Positions 16,618-24,913 of a stretch of 64,000 nt of DNA are shown here, piece after piece (the stretch's first letter is position 1; each line of letters begins with the position of its first letter). The notes beneath the pieces are model-generated. The model saw nothing but the letters and a program-made list of their open reading frames with translations, was not told where the DNA came from and did not search any database. The position numbers and the translations under genes are program-made. Source of the stretch: Arthrobacter sp. StoSoilA2 (GTDB lineage: Bacteria; Actinomycetota; Actinomycetes; Actinomycetales; Micrococcaceae); the NCBI RefSeq assembly GCF_019977195.1, contig NZ_AP024643.1:4464001-4528000 (forward strand), in the 5' to 3' direction.

Positions 16618-17244
16618 ATGACGGACCAGCCCTACCACCACGGCAAGCTGCGCGAGGCCTTACTGGAGCGCGCCATGGAAACCATTGAGCAAGCCGGCGT
16701 CGACGGACTCTCCCTCAGGCAGCTGGCCAGGGACCTCAATGTCAGCCATGGGGCCCCGGCCAAACATTTCCGCGACAAGCAATCCCTCATCGACGCCTTG
16801 GCGTTGGCTGGGTTCGAATCAATGAACCATCGGATCCTCGCTGCCTCCCAGGCCGGAGATGACCTTCGTCAGCGCTTCGCAAGCGTGGCCACTGCCTATG
16901 TGGACTTCGCAGTCACCCACCCGGCGCTCTTGACCGTCATGTATTCCACCAAGCATCACCCCGGGTCCAGCACCGAGTTGCGGAACATCGGCGAGCAAGG
17001 AATCCATGTAGCCCGCGCCCTCATTGCGGAGGCACAGGATGATGGGGCCTTGGCCCCGGGCGACACCGAAACCCTGGCAATGGTGTGCTTCGTGAGCTTG
17101 CATGGCGCCGCGCTCCTGGCAGCAGGCAAGCAACTGGACGGCAACAGTGTTGAGGACGTTGTTGCTGCCACTACTGACACCCTGTGGGCCGGCATGGCGG
17201 CGGGAGTTCCAGCCGCGCAGCTCTCACAGACAGCGGGCGCCTGA
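16618..17244 (+). CDS. TetR-family transcriptional regulator (WHG-type C-terminal domain)
   Basis: This 208-residue protein begins with the TetR HTH at residues 8-55 (LLERAMETIEQAGVDGLSLR then QLARDLNVSHGAPAKHF). The C-terminal part (FASVATAYVDFAVTHPALLTV) matches the TetR_C WHG domain. No Shine-Dalgarno is visible; the -10 box six bases upstream suggests a leaderless message. It is divergent from the SDR gene. Confidence 0.88.
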   Translation: MTDQPYHHGKLREALLERAMETIEQAGVDGLSLRQLARDLNVSHGAPAKHFRDKQSLIDALALAGFESMNHRILAASQAGDDLRQRFASVATAYVDFAVTHPALLTVMYSTKHHPGSSTELRNIGEQGIHVARALIAEAQDDGALAPGDTETLAMVCFVSLHGAALLAAGKQLDGNSVEDVVAATTDTLWAGMAAGVPAAQLSQTAGA

Positions 17245-17308
17245 CCAGCCTGATGAGGGCCAGCCAGCCTGAGGGCCGGCCAGCCTGAGGGCCAGCGAGC
17301 GTGAGGGC
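17243..17308. repeat. Short degenerate tandem repeat
   Basis: About four imperfect 16-bp units of the form CCAGCCTGAGGGCCGG stand between the tetR-type stop and the end of the convergent serine-hydrolase gene. They may arise by slippage; no hairpin-terminator layout is obvious. Confidence 0.5.
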
Positions 17309-17318
17309 GCAGGCAGGA

Positions 17319-18440
17319 CTACGAAAGCCCTGCAATTGCCTCCCGGACGGCTGAACTGAGCAGGAGGTTGCGGCATCCAACTCCTCCCGGCTCGGCCTGT
17401 TGCGGGACGTATCCAAAGCCAAGTTCATACACCGGGTCCGCGAACCCCAAAGCCGCGCTGGCGCCGTCGTGCCCGAACGCGCGGTAGCTGCCGAAGGGCA
17501 TGCGGCTGTGGGGCTTCATGAAGACAGTGGCAAAGCAACCGGCCTCGCCGAAGACGCGATCAATTCCGAACACTTGCTCAGCGGAAACCCTGCGGATGGT
17601 CTCCTCCGTCAGGAAGGGTGCGACGGCGTCCTGACCGCCGGCGGCCAACCCCGTTACCGCCGCAGCGTAGATCCTGGCCATCCCCTCAGCGCTGGAGACG
17701 CCTGCAACCGAACTCATACCCGCGGCGCGGACCTCGAGGATGTTCGGAAGATCCAGGATGTCGCCCTCTGCAGCATTGGCTGACAATCCGAAGTGGCTGG
17801 CGGGGTCTACCCAGGGCCAGGTGGGGTCGGCCGCCCAGCGGAAAGGCGCGAAGCGTTCTTCCTCAGCATCCGGTAGGCCAAGGTAGAAGTGGGCACCGGT
17901 GACGGAGCGGATGCGCTGTTCGAAGACCTCCTGGAGCCTGGAACCCGTGATTCGACGGCACAGCTCCTCCATGAAAATGCCGATTGTCAGGGCGTGGTAG
18001 CCGAACGCCGCACCGGGCTTCCACAGGGGCGGAAGTTTGGCGAGCTTCGCGGCCGCGAGTTCGGAATTGTTGACTTCCTCAAGGCTCACGCCGCCCTCGA
18101 CGCCCAACAGACCGGCCTGGTGCGAAAGGAGTTGGGAAACAGTGACGGAGGCCTTCCCTTCAACACCGAACTCCGGCCAATATTTGACCACTTCCGCGTC
18201 GGGATCCAGCTCGCCGTCTTGAGCGAGCAGAGCCATAACAAGGCCTGCCATGCCCTTGGAGCACGAGAAAACACCTGTCACTGAATCTGCACGAGTATGG
18301 GGCCCGCCGCTGATATCCAGCACCTTGACACCCCGATGGTACGCCGCCAGCTGGGCGGAATATTCAGGGTCTTGTTCGAGGAAAGTTTCGAAGAGCCCGG
18401 CTACGGATTCGAACCCTGGGGCGATCACCTGTGAATGCAT
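17319..18440 (-). CDS. Beta-lactamase-family serine hydrolase (EstB-like)
   Basis: This 373-residue protein belongs to the class C beta-lactamase / esterase group. The nucleophile motif SxxK is in GVFSCSKGMAGL (about residue 80), and the general-base tyrosine is probably in FGYHALTIG (about 165). A C-terminal FGHDGASAALGFADP replaces the KTG box. No signal peptide is present, so it is likely cytoplasmic, as are EstB-type esterases. The natural substrate is not evident. It follows the GluQRS gene on the same strand after 24 bp. Confidence 0.85.
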   Translation of the reverse strand: MHSQVIAPGFESVAGLFETFLEQDPEYSAQLAAYHRGVKVLDISGGPHTRADSVTGVFSCSKGMAGLVMALLAQDGELDPDAEVVKYWPEFGVEGKASVTVSQLLSHQAGLLGVEGGVSLEEVNNSELAAAKLAKLPPLWKPGAAFGYHALTIGIFMEELCRRITGSRLQEVFEQRIRSVTGAHFYLGLPDAEEERFAPFRWAADPTWPWVDPASHFGLSANAAEGDILDLPNILEVRAAGMSSVAGVSSAEGMARIYAAAVTGLAAGGQDAVAPFLTEETIRRVSAEQVFGIDRVFGEAGCFATVFMKPHSRMPFGSYRAFGHDGASAALGFADPVYELGFGYVPQQAEPGGVGCRNLLLSSAVREAIAGLS

Positions 18441-18464
18441 CCAGACAGCCTACTTGGCCTGCCT

Positions 18465-19352
18465 TCAGCTCTTGGGCGTTTTCCACACCCAGGGCTCCCT
18501 TGGCAGCCTTTCGGGGTCGAATTCGGGCACCGCATCCTGCAAGGAACCTGCCGGCAATCCCAACGACTCAAGGAGGAGGTCGCGCACGCGCACCGCTGAA
18601 ACCCCGACGGCGGCGAGGTCGCCAAGCGTCACCGCACCGTCGCGCTTTGCCAGCCTCACGCCGTCGTGGTTTACAACCAGCGGAACGTGGGCATATTCCA
18701 GCACTGGCAAGCCCAACAGGGTGGCCAAGTACGCCTGCCGCGGAGTGGACGGAAGGAGGTCATCGCCCCTGACCACCTGGTCGATTCCCTGGGCGGCATC
18801 GTCTACTACAACTGCCAGGTTGTAGGCCGTGACGCCATCATTGCGACGCAGTACAAAGTCATCCACCACACCCACGTAGTGTCCGTGCAACTGGTCCTCA
18901 ACAGCCCACTCAGCGACGTCCGACCGGAGGCGGATCGAGGCCGGACGCGACGCCCGGCGGATCTCGCGCTCGGCCTCGGACAGCCTGCGGCACGTCCCCG
19001 GATACGCGCCTTGTGGAGAGTGCGGCGCAGACGGCGCTTCCTGGATTTCGCGGCGCGTGCAGAAGCATTCGTAGGTGCGGCCCTGGGCAGTCAGGCGGCC
19101 AATTGCGTCCTCGTACAGCGGCCCGCGCTCAGTCTGACGTACGACGTCGGCGTCCCAACTGACGCCGACGGCCTTCAGGTCGCGGAGCTGCTCAGCTTCC
19201 GCGCCGGACCGGGCACGGTCCAGGTCCTCAACACGGAGCAGGAAGTCGCGGCCAGTCGATTTGGCGAAGAGCCAGGCGAGGATCGCCGTCCGGAGATTGC
19301 CTACATGCAGTTCCCCGGAAGGACTCGGGGCGAAGCGGCCTGCAGACGTCAT
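18465..19352 (-). CDS. gluQRS: Glutamyl-Q tRNA(Asp) synthetase
   Basis: This 295-residue enzyme is a shortened class I glutamyl-tRNA synthetase without an anticodon-binding domain. It would attach glutamate to queuosine in tRNA-Asp. The HIGH-equivalent PSPSGELHVGNLR, the RVEDLDR motif, the zinc-type cysteines in ECFCTRRE and GTCRRL, and the KMSKS-equivalent RLAKRDGAVTL are all visible. Length and motif set fit GluQRS, not GltX (about 470-500 residues). A -10-like TAGGCT ends six bases before the ATG, suggesting a leaderless message. Confidence 0.9.
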   Translation of the reverse strand: MTSAGRFAPSPSGELHVGNLRTAILAWLFAKSTGRDFLLRVEDLDRARSGAEAEQLRDLKAVGVSWDADVVRQTERGPLYEDAIGRLTAQGRTYECFCTRREIQEAPSAPHSPQGAYPGTCRRLSEAEREIRRASRPASIRLRSDVAEWAVEDQLHGHYVGVVDDFVLRRNDGVTAYNLAVVVDDAAQGIDQVVRGDDLLPSTPRQAYLATLLGLPVLEYAHVPLVVNHDGVRLAKRDGAVTLGDLAAVGVSAVRVRDLLLESLGLPAGSLQDAVPEFDPERLPREPWVWKTPKS

Positions 19353-19681
19353 GATCCAAGCCTATGCGTACGGGCACAACACAAGAGCCCCTCAGCTACC
19401 GCAACGATCCGGTGGCTCAGGGGCTCTTGCTGTGCTGCCCGTCAGGACGGGCGGGTGCAGAATGACAATGCTGTGAACAAGAGTCAATCAGCGGCTGCTT
19501 CCTTGCGGGAAACCTGTACAGGGGTCCGGGTGGTGTTCCAGGTGCCTGCTGCCTGCGGGATCCGGCGGTAGCCTCGCCCTGCTTCGTTGTCACCATTTCA
19601 ACAGTACGCATACAGTAGGTGCAATAGACATGGCATTAAGTGGTCGATCTGACTAATCACAGTTGAATTTGTAGACAGGAA
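19353..19681. other. Intergenic stretch with a strong hairpin
   Basis: A hairpin at 19382-19429 (CAAGAGCCCCT ... AGGGGCTCTTG, with one mismatch and one wobble in a 19-bp stem) lies upstream of gluQRS. A minus-strand frame at 19417-19611 is open but has no recognisable motif or ribosome site. Nothing else is supported here. Confidence 0.4.
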
Positions 19682-20149
19682 GTGGTCATTTTGCAGGAAC
19701 TCGATGCGACAGACCGTAGGATCATCGCCGCACTCGATGAGGATCCCCGCGTCCCCATCATGGTCCTTGCCCAGAAACTTCACCTGGCGCGCGGCACGGT
19801 CCAGTCGCGGCTGGAGCGGATGACGGCATCGGGCGCATTGCGCGCCAACAGCAGCCGCGTGCTGCCCTCGGCACTTGGCCGGGGTGTGGCCGCCGCTGTC
19901 AGCGCCGAACTCGATCAAAGCCACCTCAACGAAGCCATCGCGGCGCTACGGGAGATCCCTGAGGTACTCGAATGCCATGCACCCGCGGGCGATACCGACC
20001 TCATCATCAGGGTGGTTGCCAAGAGCCCGGATGACCTCTACCGCGTCTCGGAGGAAATCAGGCTCTGCCCGGGAATCGTGCGTACATCCACCAGCATGTT
20101 CCTACGCGAAGTGATTCCCTACCGGACTACCGGGCTGCTGAAGGAGTAG
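19682..20149 (+). CDS. Lrp/AsnC-family transcriptional regulator
   Basis: This 155-residue protein starts with GTG after ACAGGAA. The N-terminal HTH is at residues 7-55 (LDATDRRIIAALDEDPRVPI then MVLAQKLHLARGTVQSRL). The C-terminal RAM/AsnC ligand domain follows (VPEVLECHAPAGDTDLIIRV-like core). It is convergent with a second Lrp-type gene 3 bp away. The target is unknown. Confidence 0.87.
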   Translation: MVILQELDATDRRIIAALDEDPRVPIMVLAQKLHLARGTVQSRLERMTASGALRANSSRVLPSALGRGVAAAVSAELDQSHLNEAIAALREIPEVLECHAPAGDTDLIIRVVAKSPDDLYRVSEEIRLCPGIVRTSTSMFLREVIPYRTTGLLKE

Positions 20150-20152
20150 CGC

Positions 20153-20608
20153 TCAGACCGGCGGTCCGATATTGGTCTTCAGGTTCTTCATCACCAACGT
20201 TGAAGTGAGTCGCTCAACAGCCGGGAGGGCTGCGAGTTCGTCGTCATAGAAGCGTTGATAGGCAGGGAGGTCGGCCGCGATGACCTTCAACAAATAGTCC
20301 GGCGAGCCGAACAGCCGCTGCGCCTCCACAATGTTGGGGCTTGCCGTCACGCGCTCCTCAAACTCCGCCATGATGGTGCGCTCCACCTGCCGGAGCGTGA
20401 CGAACACAATTGCCTCGAATCCGAGCCCCACCGCTGCTGGATCGACGTCCGCGCGATACCCGCGGATAACTCCCGAAGCCTCCAGATCCCGGAGCCGGCG
20501 ATGGCACGGAGCAACCGTCAATCCCACCTTCGATGCCAAGGCAGTGGCGGTCATTCGGCCATCCTCTTGAAGGTGGCGCAAAATACTTCTGTCAATGTGG
20601 TCAATCAC
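20153..20608 (-). CDS. Lrp/AsnC-family regulator divergent from a LysE exporter
   Basis: This 151-residue protein has an HTH (MIDHIDRSILRHLQEDGRMT then ATALASKVGLTVAPCHRRL) and an AsnC effector domain (RLFGSPDYLLKVIAADL). It stands back to back with a LysE/RhtB exporter with about 100 bp between. This is the classic pair in which the Lrp protein senses an amino acid and turns on its export. Confidence 0.88.
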   Translation of the reverse strand: MIDHIDRSILRHLQEDGRMTATALASKVGLTVAPCHRRLRDLEASGVIRGYRADVDPAAVGLGFEAIVFVTLRQVERTIMAEFEERVTASPNIVEAQRLFGSPDYLLKVIAADLPAYQRFYDDELAALPAVERLTSTLVMKNLKTNIGPPV

Positions 20609-20710
20609 GCAATGATCTTACCCAGATTGAAGGTTTTGGGGATAAATAAGGGAACACTTATCGGGCGATTTTCCCTAGAGTTTTCCTACCACTAACCCCC
20701 TGGAGAGATC

Positions 20711-21355
20711 GTGAACCCACAGCTGTTCCTCGCCTTCATGCTCGTCGCAGTCTCATTGGCCTGCACCCCCGGCGTCGACTGGGCTTACTCGATCTCGGCT
20801 GGACTTCGCCAGCGCAGCTTCGTGCCCGCTGTCGCCGGGTTATGCAGCGGATACGTGATTCACACCGTGCTCATGACGGCAGGTATGGCAGCCCTGCTGG
20901 CGGGAGTGCCAGGCCTGCTGGGGTGGCTCACGGTTGCCGGCGCCGCGTACCTGTTGTGGCTTGGCTTCGGGACCATCCGTTCCTGGCGAGGGGCCAGCTT
21001 TAGTGCGGAAGGCGCCGTCGTGCAGTCCGGAAACCAGCTCCGCACGTTCTTCCAAGGCATGGGCACCAGCGGCATCAACCCCAAAGGCCTGCTGTTCTTT
21101 GTGGCGCTGGTGCCGCAATTCGTCAGCCCGGAAGCCGCACTGCCTGTTCCTGTTCAGTCCGGGTTGCTCGGATTAACGTTCGTGATCCTCGCCGGCCTGG
21201 TGTACACCGGGGTCGCGCTGACCTCGCGGAAACTGCTCGCTTCACGTCCAGGCGCTGCACGCGTGGTGACGCTGGCAAGCGGGATCATCATGATCGGGCT
21301 GGGAGCAGTGCTGTTGACGGAGCAACTCCTTCCCATCCTGGTAAGCCGGGCCTAG
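20711..21355 (+). CDS. LysE/RhtB-family amino-acid exporter
   Basis: This 214-residue protein has six hydrophobic helices and the family motif region near residue 15 (VSLACTPGVDWAYSISAGLRQ), followed by GMGTSGINPKGLLFFVALVPQF. The start is GTG after TGGAGAG. The last bases overlap the convergent SRPBCC gene (CTAG shared by both stop codons). Regulation by the divergent Lrp-type gene is likely. Confidence 0.88.
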   Translation: MNPQLFLAFMLVAVSLACTPGVDWAYSISAGLRQRSFVPAVAGLCSGYVIHTVLMTAGMAALLAGVPGLLGWLTVAGAAYLLWLGFGTIRSWRGASFSAEGAVVQSGNQLRTFFQGMGTSGINPKGLLFFVALVPQFVSPEAALPVPVQSGLLGLTFVILAGLVYTGVALTSRKLLASRPGAARVVTLASGIIMIGLGAVLLTEQLLPILVSRA

Positions 21356-21819
21356 CCGGCAAGTACCTCATCGAGTCGCTCGTACCCTTCGATCACGCCG
21401 TAATTCATGCCTGTGGCGAGGGCCATGTCACGCGCTTCCACCGATGGGTAGACCTCGTGGACGACGATCCTGGTGCGACCGTCAATTTCCTCGAACCTGG
21501 TGGTGCTGATGCCCACTTGGCCAGGGGCACCGTCGAATTCGAAGGTCATGATGATCAGCTCGTCGGTGTCCACGGTGTGGAAGACCCCGCGGAATCCGTA
21601 CATCGCGTTTTCGTGGCCACTTTCGTAGTGCCAGCTGCCGCCCGTGGTGGCGTTGTATTCGGTGACGTTCAGTATCGCGTCCCGCGGACCAAGCCACTTG
21701 GCCAGGAGATCCGGGTCCACGTGGGCCTTGAATACCGCGCTGACTGGCGCATCGAATTCACGGACAGTATCGACGAACGGAACGCCGTCATCAGCAGTGA
21801 TTGCTGTTGGATTGCTCAT
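21352..21819 (-). CDS. SRPBCC / AHSA1-like domain protein
   Basis: This 155-residue protein has the START-like hydrophobic pocket fold typical of AHSA1 proteins: VREFDAPVSAVFKAHVDPDL, WLGPRDA, GGSWHYE and the closing MNYGVIEGYERLDEVL. Such proteins are often coded directly after ArsR-type regulators, as here (ATGA overlap). Ligand or function is unknown. Confidence 0.85.
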   Translation of the reverse strand: MSNPTAITADDGVPFVDTVREFDAPVSAVFKAHVDPDLLAKWLGPRDAILNVTEYNATTGGSWHYESGHENAMYGFRGVFHTVDTDELIIMTFEFDGAPGQVGISTTRFEEIDGRTRIVVHEVYPSVEARDMALATGMNYGVIEGYERLDEVLAG

Positions 21820-22184
21820 TTCAATTCCTCTTCATCTTGTTGTTGTGACCCCTGGAGGACCCCGGGGCCGGACTCGACCAGGAGTTCGTCGAGCTGCCGG
21901 AAGCGACGCTCGGCGATCAGTCGATATTGGTCTATCCACGCCGTCAGCTCTTCGAGGGCAGCTGCATCCAGGTGCACGGGCCTGCGTTGGGCATCACGGG
22001 ACCGGGTCACCAGCCCTGCGTGCTCCAGGACCTGGATGTGTTTTGAGACAGCCTGCTTGGTGATCGCGAAGGGCTCCGCCAATTCGTTGACCGTTGCGTC
22101 TCCCCGGGACAGCCGGGCAACGATTCCCCGCCTGACGGGATCAGCAAGGGCCATGAAGGCCTTGTCCAGAGCGTCTGGATCCAT
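21816..22184 (-). CDS. ArsR-family winged-helix regulator
   Basis: The start is taken as ATG at 22184 (MDPDALDKAFMALADPVRRG), giving 122 residues; a longer TTG start at 22226 would run into a likely operator. The HTH ATVNELAEPFAITKQAVSKH is typical, and no metal-binding cysteine pair is seen. It is of the PadR-like SRPBCC-associated ArsR type rather than a metal sensor. It is coupled by ATGA to the SRPBCC gene. Confidence 0.85.
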   Translation of the reverse strand: MDPDALDKAFMALADPVRRGIVARLSRGDATVNELAEPFAITKQAVSKHIQVLEHAGLVTRSRDAQRRPVHLDAAALEELTAWIDQYRLIAERRFRQLDELLVESGPGVLQGSQQQDEEELK

Positions 22185-22207
22185 AACCCTGCGCGACCTT
22201 TCTTTGT

Positions 22208-22237
22208 CAACCAAATGCTTTATCAATCACTTGGTTG
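22208..22237. promoter_or_regulatory. Operator-like inverted repeat upstream of the arsR-type gene
   Basis: CAACCAA (22208-22214) and TTGGTTG (22231-22237) face each other across 16 bases, 24 bp in front of the preferred ATG. The arms are perfect, and the placement fits autorepression by the ArsR-type protein. Confidence 0.5.
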
Positions 22238-22276
22238 ATTACAAGACTACGCTCGCATCAGGGCGTGCACAATGCC

Positions 22277-23248
22277 TTATTCCCCGCTTAGCTGCCTGAA
22301 GTCGTTCTCCCACAAACGGCGCATCTCGGCGTCCTTGCGGATCACTTCCAAGGCCTCCAGCTCTGCCGGCGGGGCGGGGCGCTTGGACCGGGGAGTCAAG
22401 GTCCGGCGGCCCTGGTCCAACGCCAGAAGGGCGCGGTCCGTGAGGGCGTCATTGCGCAAGGCCAGGCTGGTCTTCCTGCGCCGAAGGACCTCCTTCAGCG
22501 CCGCCTGGGCCGATTCAAAGTCGCCACGCGCCCGTTGCGATCGAGCCCGGATCAGGAGCAATGCCGCCGAGAGATCATCCGTATTCAACAGCCCCTCCGT
22601 ACACATCACCACATCCCGGTGCCGGCCCAGCGCAAACGCTGCGGTGCAGCGCGCCAGAGCAGAAGGCAACGACGGCGGCAAACCCACCACAGCTTCCAAC
22701 GCCGACTCGATCATTCCCATCTCCCGAAGGCAATGGGCCAACGCTAGGAACACGGACTCCTCGCTGAACAAAACCGGGACTTCAATGCGTTCGGCCACCT
22801 CAACCCGGGTGACCACCTGCCCAAGGTAGAGAGCCGAGAACTGGCTCGCGTCGTCGTCGATCCTTGTTGTTAAGCCGCGCCGCAACAACTCCGACGCCCG
22901 CAGATAGCCGCCGTGTTTGTACGCCAACAGCCCCGCCATCACGTAACACAAGCCCGCCCACCCCGGGTAGACCCGACCCAGGGAGATCAGCCGATCAGGC
23001 TCAGTAGAGGTGAAAACGGCCTCGTGCATTGCTTTGGCCTGCTTGGTGGACAGGCGCTTCAAACGGGGAACATCGCCCAGCACGGAAAGGCGGGCAGGAT
23101 CCCGGCCAGTCAGAACACCGGACAACACTTCGCCCACGCCATCGGCCAATCCACGGACAGTCGTGCGCACATATCCTTCGCGGAAGGGAGTGAGATCCCG
23201 GGTGTCATGGAAGATTGATTGGAAATCGCCGTTGGGAGCCTGGCTCAT
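22277..23248 (-). CDS. Helix-rich, TPR-like protein of unknown function
   Basis: This 323-residue protein is almost wholly alpha-helical with repeated A/L-rich pairs (e.g. GWAGLCYVMAGLLAYKHGGY, ALAHCLREMGMIESALEAVV, ALLLIRARSQRARGDFESAQ), as in TPR-type scaffolds. No signal peptide, membrane helix or catalytic motif is seen. A TAGCAT box ends six bases before the ATG, suggesting a leaderless transcript. I do not recognise a named family. Confidence 0.75.
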   Translation of the reverse strand: MSQAPNGDFQSIFHDTRDLTPFREGYVRTTVRGLADGVGEVLSGVLTGRDPARLSVLGDVPRLKRLSTKQAKAMHEAVFTSTEPDRLISLGRVYPGWAGLCYVMAGLLAYKHGGYLRASELLRRGLTTRIDDDASQFSALYLGQVVTRVEVAERIEVPVLFSEESVFLALAHCLREMGMIESALEAVVGLPPSLPSALARCTAAFALGRHRDVVMCTEGLLNTDDLSAALLLIRARSQRARGDFESAQAALKEVLRRRKTSLALRNDALTDRALLALDQGRRTLTPRSKRPAPPAELEALEVIRKDAEMRRLWENDFRQLSGE

Positions 23249-23353
23249 GAACCCATGCTAACTGCCACCTGACTGGCCATTCCCCTGCAATTGGAGGCAT
23301 TTCAGGAGTATTATGGCGGCGTCGGCAAGGTTTTCCGACACCCTTGCCGCGGG

Positions 23354-23377
23354 ACGGCTCTCCATGAGAAGAGCCGT
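23354..23377 (+). promoter_or_regulatory. Hairpin in the 5' leader of the DUF4383 gene
   Basis: ACGGCTCT pairs with AGAGCCGT around an 8-base loop, about 25 bases before the start codon and just ahead of the AGGGAGGA ribosome site. It could tune translation or mRNA stability; no known riboswitch is recognised. Confidence 0.35.
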
Positions 23378-23402
23378 GTAACTGCGTGAAAGGGAGGACT
23401 TC

Positions 23403-23882
23403 ATGACCACCGCTTCGCACCCCACCGAACACCATCATGCGATGGGGTTGACTCTTCACAACACCGCCATGGGCGTTGGCATTGTATTTCTGCTCGTGGG
23501 TGTCCTGGGCTTCATCCCGGGTATCACCACCAACTACGGCGCCATGACCTTCGCGGGACATGAATCCGGCGCCATGCTGCTTGGTGTGTTCCAAGTATCC
23601 ATTCTCCACAACATCGTCCATCTGCTGTTTGGCGTAGCCGGTTTGGCCATGGCCAGGACAGCACGCATGGCTCGCCTCTTCCTCATTGGTGGCGGCGCCG
23701 TATATCTCGTTCTGTGGATCTACGGCCTGATCATCAACCAGGAAACGGGCGCCAACTTTGTTCCGTTCAACACCGCTGACAACTGGCTGCACTTTGTTCT
23801 TGGCGTAGCCATGATCGGTCTGGGTGCTTGGCTGGGCAGGGATGTCATGGACGAGACAACGGCGGCACGGCGGAGGATGTAA
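23403..23882 (+). CDS. DUF4383 membrane protein
   Basis: This 159-residue protein has four transmembrane helices. The family hallmark GVFQVSILHNIVHLLFGVAG (about residues 62-81) is clear, and the C-terminal NTADNWLHFVLGVAMIGLG is typical. Function is unknown. A strong AGGGAGGA precedes the ATG. A long palindrome of a repeated family lies 77 bp beyond its stop codon. Confidence 0.85.
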   Translation: MTTASHPTEHHHAMGLTLHNTAMGVGIVFLLVGVLGFIPGITTNYGAMTFAGHESGAMLLGVFQVSILHNIVHLLFGVAGLAMARTARMARLFLIGGGAVYLVLWIYGLIINQETGANFVPFNTADNWLHFVLGVAMIGLGAWLGRDVMDETTAARRRM

Positions 23883-23955
23883 CGTCGCGGACGTCGGTTC
23901 AACGAACGACGGCGGTCGGACCCTGCGTGGGGACGGTCGCCGTTCTTTTTTGACT

Positions 23956-24020
23956 CCGCCGAGATGGCATTTAATGCCAATCCTTGGCTCTGGGATTGGC
24001 ATCAAATGCCATCTCGGCGG
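23956..24020. repeat. Long palindrome, family 1 copy a, between convergent genes
   Basis: A near-perfect stem with left arm 23956-23983 and right arm 23993-24020 encloses a 9-base loop, with a single A/C mismatch. It sits between the DUF4383 gene (+) and the IclR gene (-), almost touching the latter's stop. A second member with the same outer arms (CCGAGATGGCA ... TGCCATCTCGG) lies at 42865-42923. It may serve as a bidirectional terminator. Confidence 0.85.
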
Positions 24021-24023
24021 GGC

Positions 24024-24827
24024 TCAGCGTGGTGCGCGCCCACCAAGGCGCGTGGTGACCTTGGCGGCGGCATCGGCGCAAGCTTCACCGAGGCTCGTAA
24101 GCGTGTCCTGGGAGACGCGGAACTTTGGTGCGGGGATGAGCACGGACGCCACAATGTTTCCCCTGTGGTCATAGACGGGCGAGGCCACGCCCACTTCCTC
24201 GATGGACGTTTCGCCAAAGTTCACCGTCCAGCCGCGCTTCGTCGAGTCCTCCAGGCGCTGCAGGTACGCCTCCACGGCTTCTTCATCGAGGCCCGGAAGA
24301 GTGACCGCACCGCTCCTGAGCAGATTCCGGACGCGATCCTTGTCCTCCGCGGCCAGGAAGACCTGAACAGAGGAACTGAGTGCCTCGTTGTAACGCACGC
24401 CCAAAGGGGCCAGGTGCTTGACCTGGTGCCGGCTGGGGATCTGCTCCACACTCATGGATTCAGTGCCGTTCCAGACCATGAGGGCGCTGGTCTCCCCGGT
24501 TCGCTCGGTCAATTCGCGCAGTACCGGATACGCCACGCGTCGCTCTTCGAGTTCCGCCAGGAGTGGGCCCGCCATGGCGATCATTCCCAGCCCCAAGCGG
24601 AACCTGCGCGAATCGACGTCGCGCTCCACCAAATGCTCTTGCTCCAACGTGGCCAGGATGCGGGAGACTGTGCTCTTGTGCAGGCCAATGCGCCCTGCGA
24701 TTTCAGTGACCCCCAACAGCGGCTCTTCGGCACTGAAACTGCGCAGGACCGCGATGGCGTTGACAATGACCGAGGTACCTTTGGCTTCGCCGTTGCCTGA
24801 AACGTCGCTGGATTCCGTGGGAGTCAT
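24024..24827 (-). CDS. IclR-family transcriptional regulator
   Basis: This 267-residue protein has the winged HTH at residues 25-75 (LGVTEIAGRIGLHKSTVSRI) and the C-terminal IclR effector domain (VSQDTLTSLGEACADAAAKV at the end). It is encoded next to creatinase and a transporter on the same strand but downstream of them, 86 bp after the creatinase stop. It may regulate creatine use. TATAGT ends six bases before the ATG, suggesting a leaderless message. Confidence 0.87.
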   Translation of the reverse strand: MTPTESSDVSGNGEAKGTSVIVNAIAVLRSFSAEEPLLGVTEIAGRIGLHKSTVSRILATLEQEHLVERDVDSRRFRLGLGMIAMAGPLLAELEERRVAYPVLRELTERTGETSALMVWNGTESMSVEQIPSRHQVKHLAPLGVRYNEALSSSVQVFLAAEDKDRVRNLLRSGAVTLPGLDEEAVEAYLQRLEDSTKRGWTVNFGETSIEEVGVASPVYDHRGNIVASVLIPAPKFRVSQDTLTSLGEACADAAAKVTTRLGGRAPR

Positions 24828-24913
24828 GGGTTCACTATATTTGGCTGAAGCTCGCGGACAGGGACAGGTTTCGGCCGGTGGACGCCGTGCACTGCGTCCA
24901 CCGGCCGGATCAC

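Noticed and set aside
18465..19352. Possibility that this is the housekeeping glutamyl-tRNA synthetase and a HipA target
   Set aside because: At 295 residues it lacks the anticodon-binding domain, so it is the GluQRS type; a link to HipA is only speculation.
19417..19611. Small minus-strand frame upstream of gluQRS
   Set aside because: No ribosome site and no recognisable motif; a better-looking ending (GYRRIPQAAGTWN-like) is in another frame without a start codon.
22185..22226. Extended TTG start for the ArsR-type gene
   Set aside because: It would place the likely operator inside the coding region and adds a non-conserved leader; ATG at 22184 fits family length.
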